Shown here: positions 9,301 through 17,562 of the stretch, piece by piece
How positions within the stretch are numbered: position 1 is the first letter of the stretch
How the letters are laid out: each line of letters starts with the position of its first letter
Assembly: GCA_900548365.1 (NCBI GenBank)
Contig: URKM01000016.1
Location: 1 to 36,919, forward strand
Direction of reading: 5' to 3'
DNA from: an uncultured Collinsella sp.
Lineage (GTDB): Bacteria > Actinomycetota > Coriobacteriia > Coriobacteriales > Coriobacteriaceae
DNA length: 36,919 nt
Program-made: the position numbers and the translations under genes
The notes under the pieces: generated by a model
What the model was told of the DNA's origin: nothing
Database searches by the model: none
The model's input: only the letters and a program-made list of their open reading frames with translations

Positions 9301-11809
9301 GGACGATCCACTTCTCCCACAGGTCGGTGGCATGGAAGTAGCCATGGGGGCCACCGTACATATGATGATGGTTCTCGTCGTAGCCCACAACGCCGTCACC
9401 GGAAGCAAAGGTGCCGTACTGGCCGCCGTCGGCGAAGCCGTCCCACTTCCAGTAGTTGACGCCGTAGTCCTCCATCCACTTCACGGCCATGTCGCTGAAG
9501 TTGTCGACATAGCGCTGGTCGGCAACGTCGATGGAGCCACCGGCCGCGGAGCCCTTGCCCGCAGCCTGGATGATGTTAGCCAGGTTGCCGTTGTAGTTAT
9601 AACCACCACGCGGGCCGATCCACACGCCGAAGTTGGAGCCAAGCTTGTTCACGAGCTCGGAGGAGGGCGTAAGGCCCTCGGGGAACTTGTTGTTGAACTG
9701 CCAGAAGCCTTCGGTGTTCACGCCGAGCTTGCCGCCGAGGGGGCCGTTGCGGCGCAGGTCGTCGCCAGAGGTGTACTGGCTCTCGGTCTGACGGTACTGG
9801 TTCCAGCCGTCGTCCACGACATAGGACTCCAGCGGACGCACGCCCGTCTCGGACAGGTGCTTGTCCACCGCCTGGAAGGACTCGATGATGTTCTCGTCGT
9901 CGATGAACATCATGTTGTCGAACCAGGAGTTGTACTGGATGCGGAACTCGCTCGGCTTGGAGATGCTCGTGATATAGGCGAAGAAGTCGCTCTGGATGAG
10001 GTTCATATCGGAACCATCGGAGTGCGTGGCGCCGCACACCGTCTGCCAGGAGACGTACTTGCCATCGGTGGTGAGCTGGTTATCGCGCTTGAAGTCCTCG
10101 AAATTCTTACCGGTCCAGTAGCGGGAGCGGCCCAGGCCGTCCGCGATCTGGGTATCGGTCTCGGGGAACTCGGAACCAACGAACATGCCGTTGATGTAGA
10201 TGGGCTGGCCAAGCGTCGCCTTGGCAGCATCCATGGCTACAACGCCGGAGTTCTTGGGGATAGACCAGGTCTTGTCGCCTTCCTTGGTAACAAGGTGCTC
10301 GCCGTCGATGAAGTTGATGCGAGCGGTCTTGTCCTCAAGCTTCACCTCGAGGAACTTGCGCATGAAGTGGTCGCCGTCGTACATGACGACCTTCTCCACC
10401 ACGGTACCGTTGCCATTGCCGAACTGGGCGGGAGCAAAGGTGAAGGTGATCATCTTGCCCGGCTTGTCGGCGGTATCGGAGACCTCGGTCTTCTGCAGCT
10501 CGAGCTTGCTGGAAACAAAGCCCTTTGCCTCGCCCTCGGGAACCGACGTGAACTTCTCGGCATACAGATCGATCTCGGAGCCCGCAGCGAAGTTGCCGTT
10601 TGCGCCCTCGGTGACGCGGAAACCAACATAGCGACCATTCTGAGCCTCGTTAAGGCCGAAGTAGATCATCTTGGGGGTCTGTCCGTCGTATGCACCGGCG
10701 TAGTCGACCTTGAAGGAGCCCTTCTTGTTGGCGGCTTCATAGAGCTTGGCCTTGTCGTTGGAGACGTAGAGCTCGAACTTCTTGACGTTGCCGTTCGAGG
10801 ACGCGGCGCCCTTGCGGCCGGCATAGCCCACCGTCTGGAAGGAGGAGCTTGCGCCCTGGCCGCGGTCAATGGTGATATCGACCGGCATCTTGCTCTGGTC
10901 GCCAGTACCGTTCTCGTTGTAACGAGAATGGAAGTACGTGTCGAAATTGCCGTCGATCAGCGCAGCGGCACCGTCGCCATCGCCGTTCTGCACGGAATTG
11001 GCCTCGGCGGTCCAGTTGGCGGCAGCCGTGGAGGTCAGAACGCTCTCGCCAGCAGCGTTCTTCGCATCGAACTCGGCAACGTTAATTGCCGTGTTGACCT
11101 TGTCGGAGCTCCAGTGATAAGACTCGGTTGCCTTCAGGCGCAACGCGGTGGTCTTGACAGCATCCTTGAGCTCGACCGTGGTCTTGCCGGTTGCGTTGAA
11201 ATCGCCCTCGGAGGCCTCGACCCACTGGTCGCCCTTCTTGTACTCCAGGACGTACTTCTTGATACGGCCGGTGCAATCCCAGTTATTGCCGTTTGCGACG
11301 CGCGGCGTGTACTCGAAGGACTTGACCGTCTTCTCGCCGCCGAAGTTGACGACCAGCCACTGGCCGCCGGCGGTATCGACGGAGCACCAATACGTAGCAG
11401 GATTGCCGTCGATGGCGTTCGCCGCGGCATTGCCCTCCTCCTGCATCGTCGAGGAAACCTCGACCGTGGCGCGCGAAACGGCGCCACCCTGGGGCTTGAC
11501 GCTCGTAAGCGCCTTATCGGGCTCTACACGCGTGCTCTCGGCGAGCTGCTCGATGTAGAACTCCTCGGAACCGTCTTGCGGAGCAAACTTGGAACCGCCG
11601 AGCATGTTGTTGATCTCGGTCGTCTTCAGTTTGTTCCCGGCAGTGCTGAATGTACGAGAAAGAGCGCCGTTGCCGATGGTGATGCTATCGCCACCCTGCT
11701 TAACGGTCACCGCACCGTAACCGGAACCCGCAGCAAATACGGGAGCCGAGAAACCAAGCGCGCCAACCATAGCAACGGCCGCGGCTACTGCAAATCTGCC
11801 TCTCTTCAT
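6374..11809 (-). CDS. Giant secreted GH36-like glycoside hydrolase with F5/8C, FIVAR, InlB-type repeat and LVQTGD sorting signal
   Basis: The product is 1811 residues. The ATG at 11809 is chosen over an in-frame ATG at 11866 because AGGAGGTG precedes it and a signal peptide begins there (1-26, ending VFA). Domains in order: two F5/8C domains (about 105-240 and 265-420); a TIM barrel (about 560-1000) with QYNSWFDNMMF, IGPRGGYNYN, YWKWDGF (candidate nucleophile D790) and VADRGE (candidate acid/base D881); an Ig-like region (about 1115-1200); a LamG-like region (1210-1340); a helical FIVAR-like part; a third F5/8C domain (about 1415-1580); FIVAR (about 1590-1660); a Flg_new/InlB B-repeat (about 1662-1735); and a Pro/Asp/Lys linker. 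It ends in LVQTGD, a hydrophobic segment and KRRR, consistent with sortase anchoring by a non-LPXTG signal. The two Asp residues are 91 apart, exactly as in the neighbouring paralogue. Activity on alpha-linked Gal or GalNAc is inferred. Confidence 0.85.
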   Translation of the reverse strand: MKRGRFAVAAAVAMVGALGFSAPVFAAGSGYGAVTVKQGGDSITIGNGALSRTFSTAGNKLKTTEINNMLGGSKFAPQDGSEEFYIEQLAESTRVEPDKALTSVKPQGGAVSRATVEVSSTMQEEGNAAANAIDGNPATYWCSVDTAGGQWLVVNFGGEKTVKSFEYTPRVANGNNWDCTGRIKKYVLEYKKGDQWVEASEGDFNATGKTTVELKDAVKTTALRLKATESYHWSSDKVNTAINVAEFDAKNAAGESVLTSTAAANWTAEANSVQNGDGDGAAALIDGNFDTYFHSRYNENGTGDQSKMPVDITIDRGQGASSSFQTVGYAGRKGAASSNGNVKKFELYVSNDKAKLYEAANKKGSFKVDYAGAYDGQTPKMIYFGLNEAQNGRYVGFRVTEGANGNFAAGSEIDLYAEKFTSVPEGEAKGFVSSKLELQKTEVSDTADKPGKMITFTFAPAQFGNGNGTVVEKVVMYDGDHFMRKFLEVKLEDKTARINFIDGEHLVTKEGDKTWSIPKNSGVVAMDAAKATLGQPIYINGMFVGSEFPETDTQIADGLGRSRYWTGKNFEDFKRDNQLTTDGKYVSWQTVCGATHSDGSDMNLIQSDFFAYITSISKPSEFRIQYNSWFDNMMFIDDENIIESFQAVDKHLSETGVRPLESYVVDDGWNQYRQTESQYTSGDDLRRNGPLGGKLGVNTEGFWQFNNKFPEGLTPSSELVNKLGSNFGVWIGPRGGYNYNGNLANIIQAAGKGSAAGGSIDVADQRYVDNFSDMAVKWMEDYGVNYWKWDGFADGGQYGTFASGDGVVGYDENHHHMYGGPHGYFHATDLWEKWIVLFERVWDTADAESIEDLWISLTCYVNPSPWFLQWSNSVWLQCVADRGERWNSVLNNKMDNMLTYRDGCYYDFVEKHEFQFPLANVYNHDPIYGKEGTGITAASMNGEQFRNYMFMQGTRGTAFWELYYSDSLFDEEKYLINADFLAWEEGNFDMLRNAKMIGGNPDTTATLDGGVSQAAGTQDAYGFAGFNIEGTEGIISMRNPSAQNKTISFKLDDAIGAKAKGTWHKAIDHSYTANGDAIAESADSFAAGSTVEVTLKPGEVQIWHLSQKADKTAPVLSNISVENSTTVRVQASEHVAGAGFEVTVDGKKVELGKDAVKAYADLKTFDITLPEAMSDDATVEVKATAGTDSVNNKLEGSVDAKHYTDGVVVDDEQVAAQDELSSADRSIEGDNGFAVTATVDGALKNTTVLSQGDQWSLSVNAEGKAVFTVAGVSATADVALAEGDNVITGVRENNGMVKIYVDGEISGSDYNAEKAFVSMKADKVVAGAAATDVVVYNKSLGYDEVPASPLAELIAKIESEKSLFTEESWSAAGMDALLEAGKTALEGTDAAAKAEAYDNLLEAYGKLIPRTVMNLANGAELSAAWVDGATDTPATNSGRPLSVATDGRIDTGSYAIFGNDNKAAGSYMELDLGETCRIDAVNLWRYWQDSRTYNGTAVVVANKADFSDAQVLYYSGDQDLYGLGEGKLTGDALYAESSNGKVLYGDAEGDKPVKARYMRLYGHGVKDGGKENHIVELQVMGARLSADPYDLAGLKALIAQAETALENKDDYTSDSIEDLKAPLAAAKEVVATIEGGATDKPMSYVINAREALKAAIDALELVKPDPQPVEYTVTFDYGYEGMETATVKVLEGQKVAKPDDPTREGYVFRGWFNGDAAYDFDAAVKGDLVLTATWEKAQDPGTNPDKPGEKPDVKPENPSDKPTDQGDKPSGKPGSNGSLVQTGDPSMIALAAASLAGVAALGAGAVVKRRR

Positions 11810-11929
11810 TCGCACCTCCTTTCTTTCCAGGAGGGCCAACGTCCGTAGGCGTTCATCTCGAAACAATCCGTGCGACGAGATGGTCCACCCCCCATTGATT
11901 AACCCTTTCAGAATAATGGGAAATAGAAA

Positions 11930-11988
11930 AACCCTTCGGTGAGCGGCATCCTATGCGCCGCGAACGGTATCCATTTTTCGCTAAACGG
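11930..11988 (-). promoter_or_regulatory. CCGTT-type repeats in leader of LVQTGD glycosidase gene
   Basis: On the minus strand CCGTTTAGCGAAAAATGG (11988-11971), CCGTTCGCGGCGC (11967-11955) and CCGCTCACCGAAGGGTT (11946-11930) follow one another. They match the leader repeats of the downstream paralogue. A CATTAT -10-like hexamer lies about 13 bases beyond the last CGAAGGG. An activator-dependent promoter is a possible reading. Confidence 0.35.
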
Positions 11989-11996
11989 CATTGTTG

Positions 11997-12054
11997 CTGG
12001 TTACAACCAGGTAACTACTGCATCTTGTTTACCTATTGTTTTGTAAACTGGTAT
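11997..12054 (-). promoter_or_regulatory. Candidate GntR/HutC-type operator module upstream of LVQTGD glycosidase gene
   Basis: The palindrome CTGGTTACAACCAG (11997-12010) lies 28 bases from TTTTGTAAACTGGTAT (12039-12054). Both the spacing and the 16-mer are identical to the module at 6070-6127. The 16-mer holds a further ACCAG/CTGGT half-site. GntR/HutC control (NagR/DasR-like) is inferred from the palindrome's form only. Confidence 0.55.
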
Positions 12055-12069
12055 CGTCCTATATCACAA

Positions 12070-12435
12070 GATTCCTAACATGTGTGCGAGATTATTATTG
12101 AAAACGCCGCATCGTTCTCCCAGCTAGATGCTTCGCCATGAATTCGCGCGCCGATGCATCGATGCGCGCGCTGTATCCGGACGCCCACCCGCATCGACCC
12201 CGCGGCTGCCGAACGCGCGGCCACGCGACGGCGGAACACCCGGCGCCGCGGCTGCCGAACACCCGGCCCCGTAGCGGCGGCAAGGCCCGGCCCCGCACCG
12301 GCCGAGCACCTTACAGAAATATGTTACGCGATTTGTGCGTATACCTTCCGAACGCCGTCAGCGATAGAGCGTTCCATAAGCATACGCGTTGCCTGGGTAG
12401 CATTTCACGACGGAGCCGAAGGCCCGTTGGCATGC
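12070..12435. other. Gene-less, GC-rich intergenic stretch
   Basis: No convincing gene is present between the operator of the glycosidase gene and the carB terminator. Bases 12195-12270 are strongly GC-biased and contain two copies of CCGCGGCTGCCGAAC. Open frames here have low-complexity Arg/Pro/Gly translations and no ribosome-binding sites. Nothing recognisable is seen in 12310-12430. Confidence 0.5.
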
Positions 12436-12473
12436 AAAAGCCTCCCGTTTCTCATATGAGAAACGGGAGGCTT
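12436..12473 (-). terminator. Rho-independent terminator of carAB
   Basis: A perfect 36-bp palindrome (12438-12473; arm AAGCCTCCCGTTTCTCAT) is followed on the minus strand by TTTT. It lies about 80 bases after the carB stop codon. Confidence 0.85.
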
Positions 12474-12555
12474 GCCCGCTGTTCGGATTGTCGTCGCGAC
12501 GGTTGTCACCACGCCGGCTGCCGTCACGCCGTCCGCGGCGGGCCCGCTCGCAGCT

Positions 12556-15500
12556 CTACGCCAGGTCCTGCAGGGCGATCACGCGCATGCCGTCCGCCTC
12601 GTCGGCACCGGAACGGGCATCGCGCTCCGCCTCGAGCGCGGCGACGAACGCATTCGCGGCCGAAAGGGCCGTCACACAGGTCACCCCGCGGCGAACGGCC
12701 TCGGTGCGCAGCGTATATCCATCGCCGCGCGACCCCTGGCCGTAGGGGATGTTGATCATGAAGGCGATCTTACCGTTCGCCACCAGGTCGAGCACGTTGG
12801 GACGGGCGCCGTCGCGCGGACCGCTCACTTTCTCGACCACCTCGCACTTCACGTTTCCGCCGCGCAGCACGCGAGCCGTGCCTTCCGTCGAGCAGATCTC
12901 GAACCCCAGGTAATGCAGGATGCGCGCGACGGACAGGATGTGCCGCTTATCGCGATCGCACACCGAGATGAAGACCTTGCCGTCCTCGGGCGACGGAAGC
13001 TCGTAGTCGATCGCGAGCTGCGTCTTCGCATACGCCTGCGGGTAGCTGCTCGCGATGCCCATGACCTCGCCGGTCGACTTCATCTCGGGACCCAAGACGA
13101 CCTCGGCACCCGGGAACCGGCCCCAGGGCATCACAGCCTCCTTCATGCAGAACCAATCCAGCGCGCGCTCGTCGCTCGGCAGCCCGAGGTCGGCGATCTT
13201 CTCGCCGACCATGATGCGCGCCGCCATCTTGGCCAGCGGAACGCCCGTGGCCTTCGAGATAAAGGGCACCGTGCGACTCGCGCGCGGATTGGCCTCGATC
13301 ACGTAGATCGTCTCGCCCTTGATGGCGTACTGCACGTTCACCAGGCCGCGCACGCCGAGCGCGAGGGCGATGCGGCGGGTCGTGTCGCGCAGCTTCGCCT
13401 GGAGCGACTCGGAGAACGAGAACGGCGGGATGCACGTCGCGGAGTCGCCGGAATGGATGCCCGCCTCCTCGATGTGCTCGAGGATGCCGCCGATGTAGAC
13501 CTCATCGCCGTCGCAGAGCGCGTCGACATCGCTCTCGATCGCGCCCTCCAGGAATCGATCGAGGTAGACGGGGTAATCCGGCGAGACGCGGGCTGCCTCC
13601 GCCATATAGTCGCGCAGGTGCTCGGCATCGTAGGCGATCATCATGCCGCGGCCGCCAAGCACGTAGCTCGGACGGACGAGCAGCGGGTAACCGATGCGCG
13701 CCGCCACCGCCTCGGCCTCCTCGAACGAGGTCGCCATGCCCGCGGGGGGATACATGATGCCCAGCCGGTCGAGGACGGCGCTGAAGCGCTCGCGGTCCTC
13801 GGCCAGGTCGATGGCATCGGGCTGCGTACCCATGATGTGCACGCCGGCCTCTTTCAGCATACGCGCGAGCTTGAGCGGCGTCTGGCCGCCGAGCGTCACC
13901 ACCACGCCGTCGGGGCGCTCCACATCGATGACGTCCATGACGTCCTCGTAGGTGAGCGGCTCGAAATAAAGGCGATCGCTCGTGTCGTAGTCGGTGGACA
14001 CGGTCTCGGGGTTGCAGTTCACCATGATGGTCTCGAAGCCCTGCGCGGCCAGCGCGTAGCTCGCGTGCACGCAGCAGTAATCGAACTCGATACCCTGGCC
14101 GATGCGGTTGGGGCCCGCGCCCAAGATCATGGCCTTGGGCTTGGAGCACGCCGCCACCTCGTCGCCCGCGACCGAGCGGCGGGCGTCCTCGCCGGCGCGC
14201 ATGAGGTTCTCGTAGGTCTTGTAGTGGTACTGGGTCTCGCTCGAGAACTCAGCCGCGCAGGTATCCACCGTCTTCATGCTGGGGAGCACGCCCAGGCCCT
14301 TGCGGTAGGCGCGCACGAAGCGCTCGTCGCTCCCCGTGAGCAGCGCGATCTCGGCGTCGCTCGCGCCGTATTGCTTGAGCAGGCGCATGGCGTCGGCATC
14401 GATATCCTCGACGCGCAGGCCGCGCACCGCCTCGCGCACGGCCATCATGTCGGCGATGCGCGCCAGGTACCAGGGGTCGATATGCGTCAGCTCGTGCACG
14501 CGGTCCACGCCCCAGCCGCGGCGCAGCGCCTCGGCCACGAAGAAGACGCGATGCTCCGCGGGCGTCGCGGCACGGCGCTCGACCTCGTCGTCGGCGAGCT
14601 TCGAGAGGTCGTCGCGGCCGGCAGCGAGCAAGCCGACGTGACCGTCCTCCAACGAGCGCATCGCCTTGCCGAACGCCTCCTCGAAGGTGCGGCCGATCGC
14701 CATCACCTCGCCCACCGCCTTCATGCGCGTGGACAGCGTGGTGTCGGTGCCCTTGAACTTCTCGAACGCGAACCGCGGGGCCTTGACCACACAGTAGTCG
14801 ATCGACGGCTCGAAGCACGCGGGCGTCGCCTTCGTGATGTCGTTGGTGATCTCGTCCAGCGTGTACCCCACGGCCAGACGGGCCGCGGCCTTGGCGATCG
14901 GGAATCCCGTAGCCTTGGACGCGAGCGCGGAGCTGCGGCTCACGCGCGGGTTCATCTCGATGACGATGAGGCGCCCGTTCTCGGGGTTGACGGCGAACTG
15001 CACGTTGGAGCCGCCGGTCTCTACGCCCACCTTCTCCAGGATGGCGAGCGATGCCACGCGCATGCGCTGGTATTCCAGGTCGGACAGGGTCTGCGCCGGA
15101 GCGACCGTGATGGAATCGCCCGTGTGCACGCCCATGGGGTCGAGGTTCTCGATCGAGCACACAATGATGCCGTTGCCGGCGTGGTCGCGCATGACCTCCA
15201 TCTCGTACTCTTTCCACCCGATGATGGACTCCTCGACCAGCACCTCGCTTGCCGGCGATAGCTCGAGGCCCTGGCGCACGATCTCGACGAGCTCCTCGGA
15301 TGTACGGGCGATGCCGCCGCCCGCGCCGCCCAGGGTGAAGCTGGGGCGCAGCACGCACGGATACCCCACGCGCTCCGCGATCGCCAGCGCGTCCTCGATG
15401 GAGTACGCGTAGCCGGAGCGGGCGACCTCGAGGCCGATCTCGGCCATGGCCTCGTTGAAGAGCTTACGGTCCTCGCCGCGCTCGATGGCAGCGAGATCGC

Positions 15501-15852
15501 AGCCGATCATCTCGACGCCGCAGCGCTCGAGCACGCCCGCCTTCGCCAGGTCGACCGCCGCGTTCAGGCCGGTCTGCCCGCCCAGCGTGGGCAGCAGCGC
15601 GTCGGGGCGCTCCTTCTCGATGATGCGCTCGATGAACGACGGGGTGATGGGCTCGACGTAGGTGCGGTCCGCGAGGTCGGGGTCGGTCATGATGGTGGCG
15701 GGGTTCGAATTGACGAGCACGACCTCGTAGCCGTCCTCCTTCAGCACCTTGCACGCCTGCGCGCCCGAATAGTCGAACTCGCACGCCTGGCCAATGACGA
15801 TGGGGCCGGACCCGATGACGAGAATCTTGCTGATATCCGTACGTTTAGGCAT
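12556..15852 (-). CDS. carB: Carbamoyl-phosphate synthase large subunit
   Basis: The product (1098 residues) makes carbamoyl phosphate from bicarbonate, ATP and ammonia channelled from CarA, feeding pyrimidine and arginine synthesis. The length is usual for the family. The N-terminus has KILVIGSGPIVIGQACEFDY, and a second copy of this type (ILGAGPNRIGQGIEFDY) opens the second half. Two ATP-grasp synthetase units occupy about 1-400 and 555-935, with an oligomerisation region between them and an MGS-like allosteric domain at the end. The start MPKRTD is chosen because it overlaps the carA end by 8 bases, indicating translational coupling; a longer in-frame extension lies inside carA. A terminator follows at 12436-12473. 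Confidence 0.97.
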   Translation of the reverse strand: MPKRTDISKILVIGSGPIVIGQACEFDYSGAQACKVLKEDGYEVVLVNSNPATIMTDPDLADRTYVEPITPSFIERIIEKERPDALLPTLGGQTGLNAAVDLAKAGVLERCGVEMIGCDLAAIERGEDRKLFNEAMAEIGLEVARSGYAYSIEDALAIAERVGYPCVLRPSFTLGGAGGGIARTSEELVEIVRQGLELSPASEVLVEESIIGWKEYEMEVMRDHAGNGIIVCSIENLDPMGVHTGDSITVAPAQTLSDLEYQRMRVASLAILEKVGVETGGSNVQFAVNPENGRLIVIEMNPRVSRSSALASKATGFPIAKAAARLAVGYTLDEITNDITKATPACFEPSIDYCVVKAPRFAFEKFKGTDTTLSTRMKAVGEVMAIGRTFEEAFGKAMRSLEDGHVGLLAAGRDDLSKLADDEVERRAATPAEHRVFFVAEALRRGWGVDRVHELTHIDPWYLARIADMMAVREAVRGLRVEDIDADAMRLLKQYGASDAEIALLTGSDERFVRAYRKGLGVLPSMKTVDTCAAEFSSETQYHYKTYENLMRAGEDARRSVAGDEVAACSKPKAMILGAGPNRIGQGIEFDYCCVHASYALAAQGFETIMVNCNPETVSTDYDTSDRLYFEPLTYEDVMDVIDVERPDGVVVTLGGQTPLKLARMLKEAGVHIMGTQPDAIDLAEDRERFSAVLDRLGIMYPPAGMATSFEEAEAVAARIGYPLLVRPSYVLGGRGMMIAYDAEHLRDYMAEAARVSPDYPVYLDRFLEGAIESDVDALCDGDEVYIGGILEHIEEAGIHSGDSATCIPPFSFSESLQAKLRDTTRRIALALGVRGLVNVQYAIKGETIYVIEANPRASRTVPFISKATGVPLAKMAARIMVGEKIADLGLPSDERALDWFCMKEAVMPWGRFPGAEVVLGPEMKSTGEVMGIASSYPQAYAKTQLAIDYELPSPEDGKVFISVCDRDKRHILSVARILHYLGFEICSTEGTARVLRGGNVKCEVVEKVSGPRDGARPNVLDLVANGKIAFMINIPYGQGSRGDGYTLRTEAVRRGVTCVTALSAANAFVAALEAERDARSGADEADGMRVIALQDLA

Positions 15853-17239
15853 GTTGGCCCTCCTCGGCGAACTTCCAGCCGGCCAGGCGGTCGGCGGCGA
15901 TATCGATATCCAGATAGTCTTCGTCACCGTTCATCAGGCGCGTGAACGCCGTGAACAGGTAGTGGGCGTCGGTTGGACCGGGAGCCGCCTCGGGGTGGTA
16001 CTGCACGCTGAACGCGGGGACGTCGAGCAGCTGGATGCCCTCGGCGGTGCCGTCGTTCAGGTTCACATGGGTGAGACGAATGCGGCCGAACCGCTCGTTC
16101 TCGACAACCGGCGCTACGCCGCGGCGCACCCAGAAGCGCAGGTCGCCGTCAGCAGGATGCTCGGCGACGCCGTCGGAGAGCTCGGGCACGAGCGCGCCCA
16201 GGCTGGGGAAGACCAGGCCGAAGCCGTGGTTCTGCGCCGTGATCTCGACACGGCGCGTGAGCAGGTTCATCACGGGCTGGTTGCCGCCGTGATGGCCGAA
16301 CTTGAGCTTCTCGATCTGGGCGCCCGCCGCGAGGCTGATCATCTGATGCCCGAGGCAGATGCCGAACACCGGCACGCGACCGAGCAGGCGCTCGACCTGC
16401 TTATAGGTGGCTTCGACCGCATCGGGGTCGCCGGGGCCGTTGGACAGGAAGACGCCGTCGGGCTCGGTGGCGAGCACCTGCTCCGCCGGCGCGTCCCACG
16501 GCACGACCTCGAGCTCGCAGCCCGCCTGGACGAGCCCCTCGAGGATGCCGCGCTTCACGCCGCAGTCGTACACCGCGACGCGATGGCGTACGGGCGCAGC
16601 CGGCGCCATGCCGAACGCCCTCGAGGAGGAGAGCGAAGGCGCGTCGAGCGCGTATCCTGCATCGCAGCTCACGGTCTCGACCAGGTTCTGCCCCACGAGG
16701 CCGGGAGCGGCGTCGAGTGCGGCGCGGAGCTCCGTCGCGGAGGCGAGCTCGGTGGACACGATGCCCTTCTGCGCACCCGTCTCGCGCAGATGACGCACCA
16801 GGGCGCGCGTATCGATTCCCTCGATCGCCACGACGCCGCGGCGCTCCAGGTAGGCGGGCAGGCTCGTCGCCGAGCGCCAGTTCGACGGCGTGCGGCACAT
16901 ATCGCGCACCACCATCGCGCGCAGAGCCGGCGCGGGAGAAGACCCGGGCGCGCACGAGAGCTGCGCATCGGCTTCGTCGATTCCGTAATTTCCAATTTGA
17001 GGATAGGTCATGGTCACGATCTGACCTGCATACGAGGGATCGGTGAGCACCTCGAAATATCCCTCGAGCGACGTGTTGAAACACACCTCGCCGATCGCCG
17101 TGCCGCGCGCGCCGCAACCCCTGCCGTAGAACATCGTTCCATCGTCGAGCATGAGCACCGCCGGGCACGTCTCGCCCTTGCTGGTTGCAGCCAGCATGGC
17201 GTTTGCAAGGGCGCTGCCCCTGCCTTGATTCGCCTTCAT
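15845..17239 (-). CDS. carA: Carbamoyl-phosphate synthase small (glutaminase) subunit, longer than usual
   Basis: This subunit hydrolyses glutamine and passes ammonia to CarB. The class-I amidotransferase nucleophile is in FGICLGHQ and the catalytic His in QYHPEA. The start at 17239 (MKANQGRG) follows AAGGAG at good spacing; the ATG two codons earlier sits directly on the SD. At 464 residues it is longer than the usual 360-380. The excess lies in an N-terminal extension of about 25 residues, an insertion of about 40 between NHGFG and THVNLNDGT, and a C-terminal tail that overlaps the carB start. It forms an operon with carB. Confidence 0.95.
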   Translation of the reverse strand: MKANQGRGSALANAMLAATSKGETCPAVLMLDDGTMFYGRGCGARGTAIGEVCFNTSLEGYFEVLTDPSYAGQIVTMTYPQIGNYGIDEADAQLSCAPGSSPAPALRAMVVRDMCRTPSNWRSATSLPAYLERRGVVAIEGIDTRALVRHLRETGAQKGIVSTELASATELRAALDAAPGLVGQNLVETVSCDAGYALDAPSLSSSRAFGMAPAAPVRHRVAVYDCGVKRGILEGLVQAGCELEVVPWDAPAEQVLATEPDGVFLSNGPGDPDAVEATYKQVERLLGRVPVFGICLGHQMISLAAGAQIEKLKFGHHGGNQPVMNLLTRRVEITAQNHGFGLVFPSLGALVPELSDGVAEHPADGDLRFWVRRGVAPVVENERFGRIRLTHVNLNDGTAEGIQLLDVPAFSVQYHPEAAPGPTDAHYLFTAFTRLMNGDEDYLDIDIAADRLAGWKFAEEGQHA

Positions 17240-17562
17240 TCGCATCTCCTTTTCGGTCTCTCGGTACCGGCTTAAAGGTCCATTTGGCTCGTGGTATTGT
17301 AGACCAAACTTCACCATTTGGTATGCAGAAGCAACAATATTCATCAATTGATTGATATTGGCTGTTTTTATTCATAGCCTGTGGCCATTCTCTGGGGATT
17401 GCCATTCGCGCGCCCCGTACCGGGCATGCGGCGCCAGCCCCTCCGACGACGCGGTCCCCGGGACGTTTCGCCCGTGTTTCATGCTCGCATTTTTCGTCAA
17501 AAGCACTATGCTGGGTACTCGTACGCTGGTCCATAAGTCCGCGGAAGAAAGAAGGCATCGCT
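17240..17562. other. Divergent intergenic region carA / pyridoxal kinase
   Basis: No gene is seen in these 323 bases. CCATTTGG occurs twice (17280-17287 and 17314-17321); the second copy lies in the dyad ACCATTTGGT. A TACAAT hexamer on the minus strand (17301-17296) could be a carA -10, but no good -35 is found. The part next to the kinase gene is GC-rich with no clear promoter. Confidence 0.4.

Noticed and set aside
6278..11848. Plus-strand open frame of 1856 codons
   Set aside because: It is the antisense shadow of the LVQTGD glycosidase, whose domains and SD site are clear on the minus strand.
12095..12755. Small Arg/Pro-rich frames on both strands in the GC-rich gap
   Set aside because: No binding site, no recognisable product, and they run across the carB terminator.
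12472..15261. Plus-strand open frame of 929 codons
   Set aside because: It is antisense to carB and made of Ala/Arg/His-rich sequence without recognisable domains.
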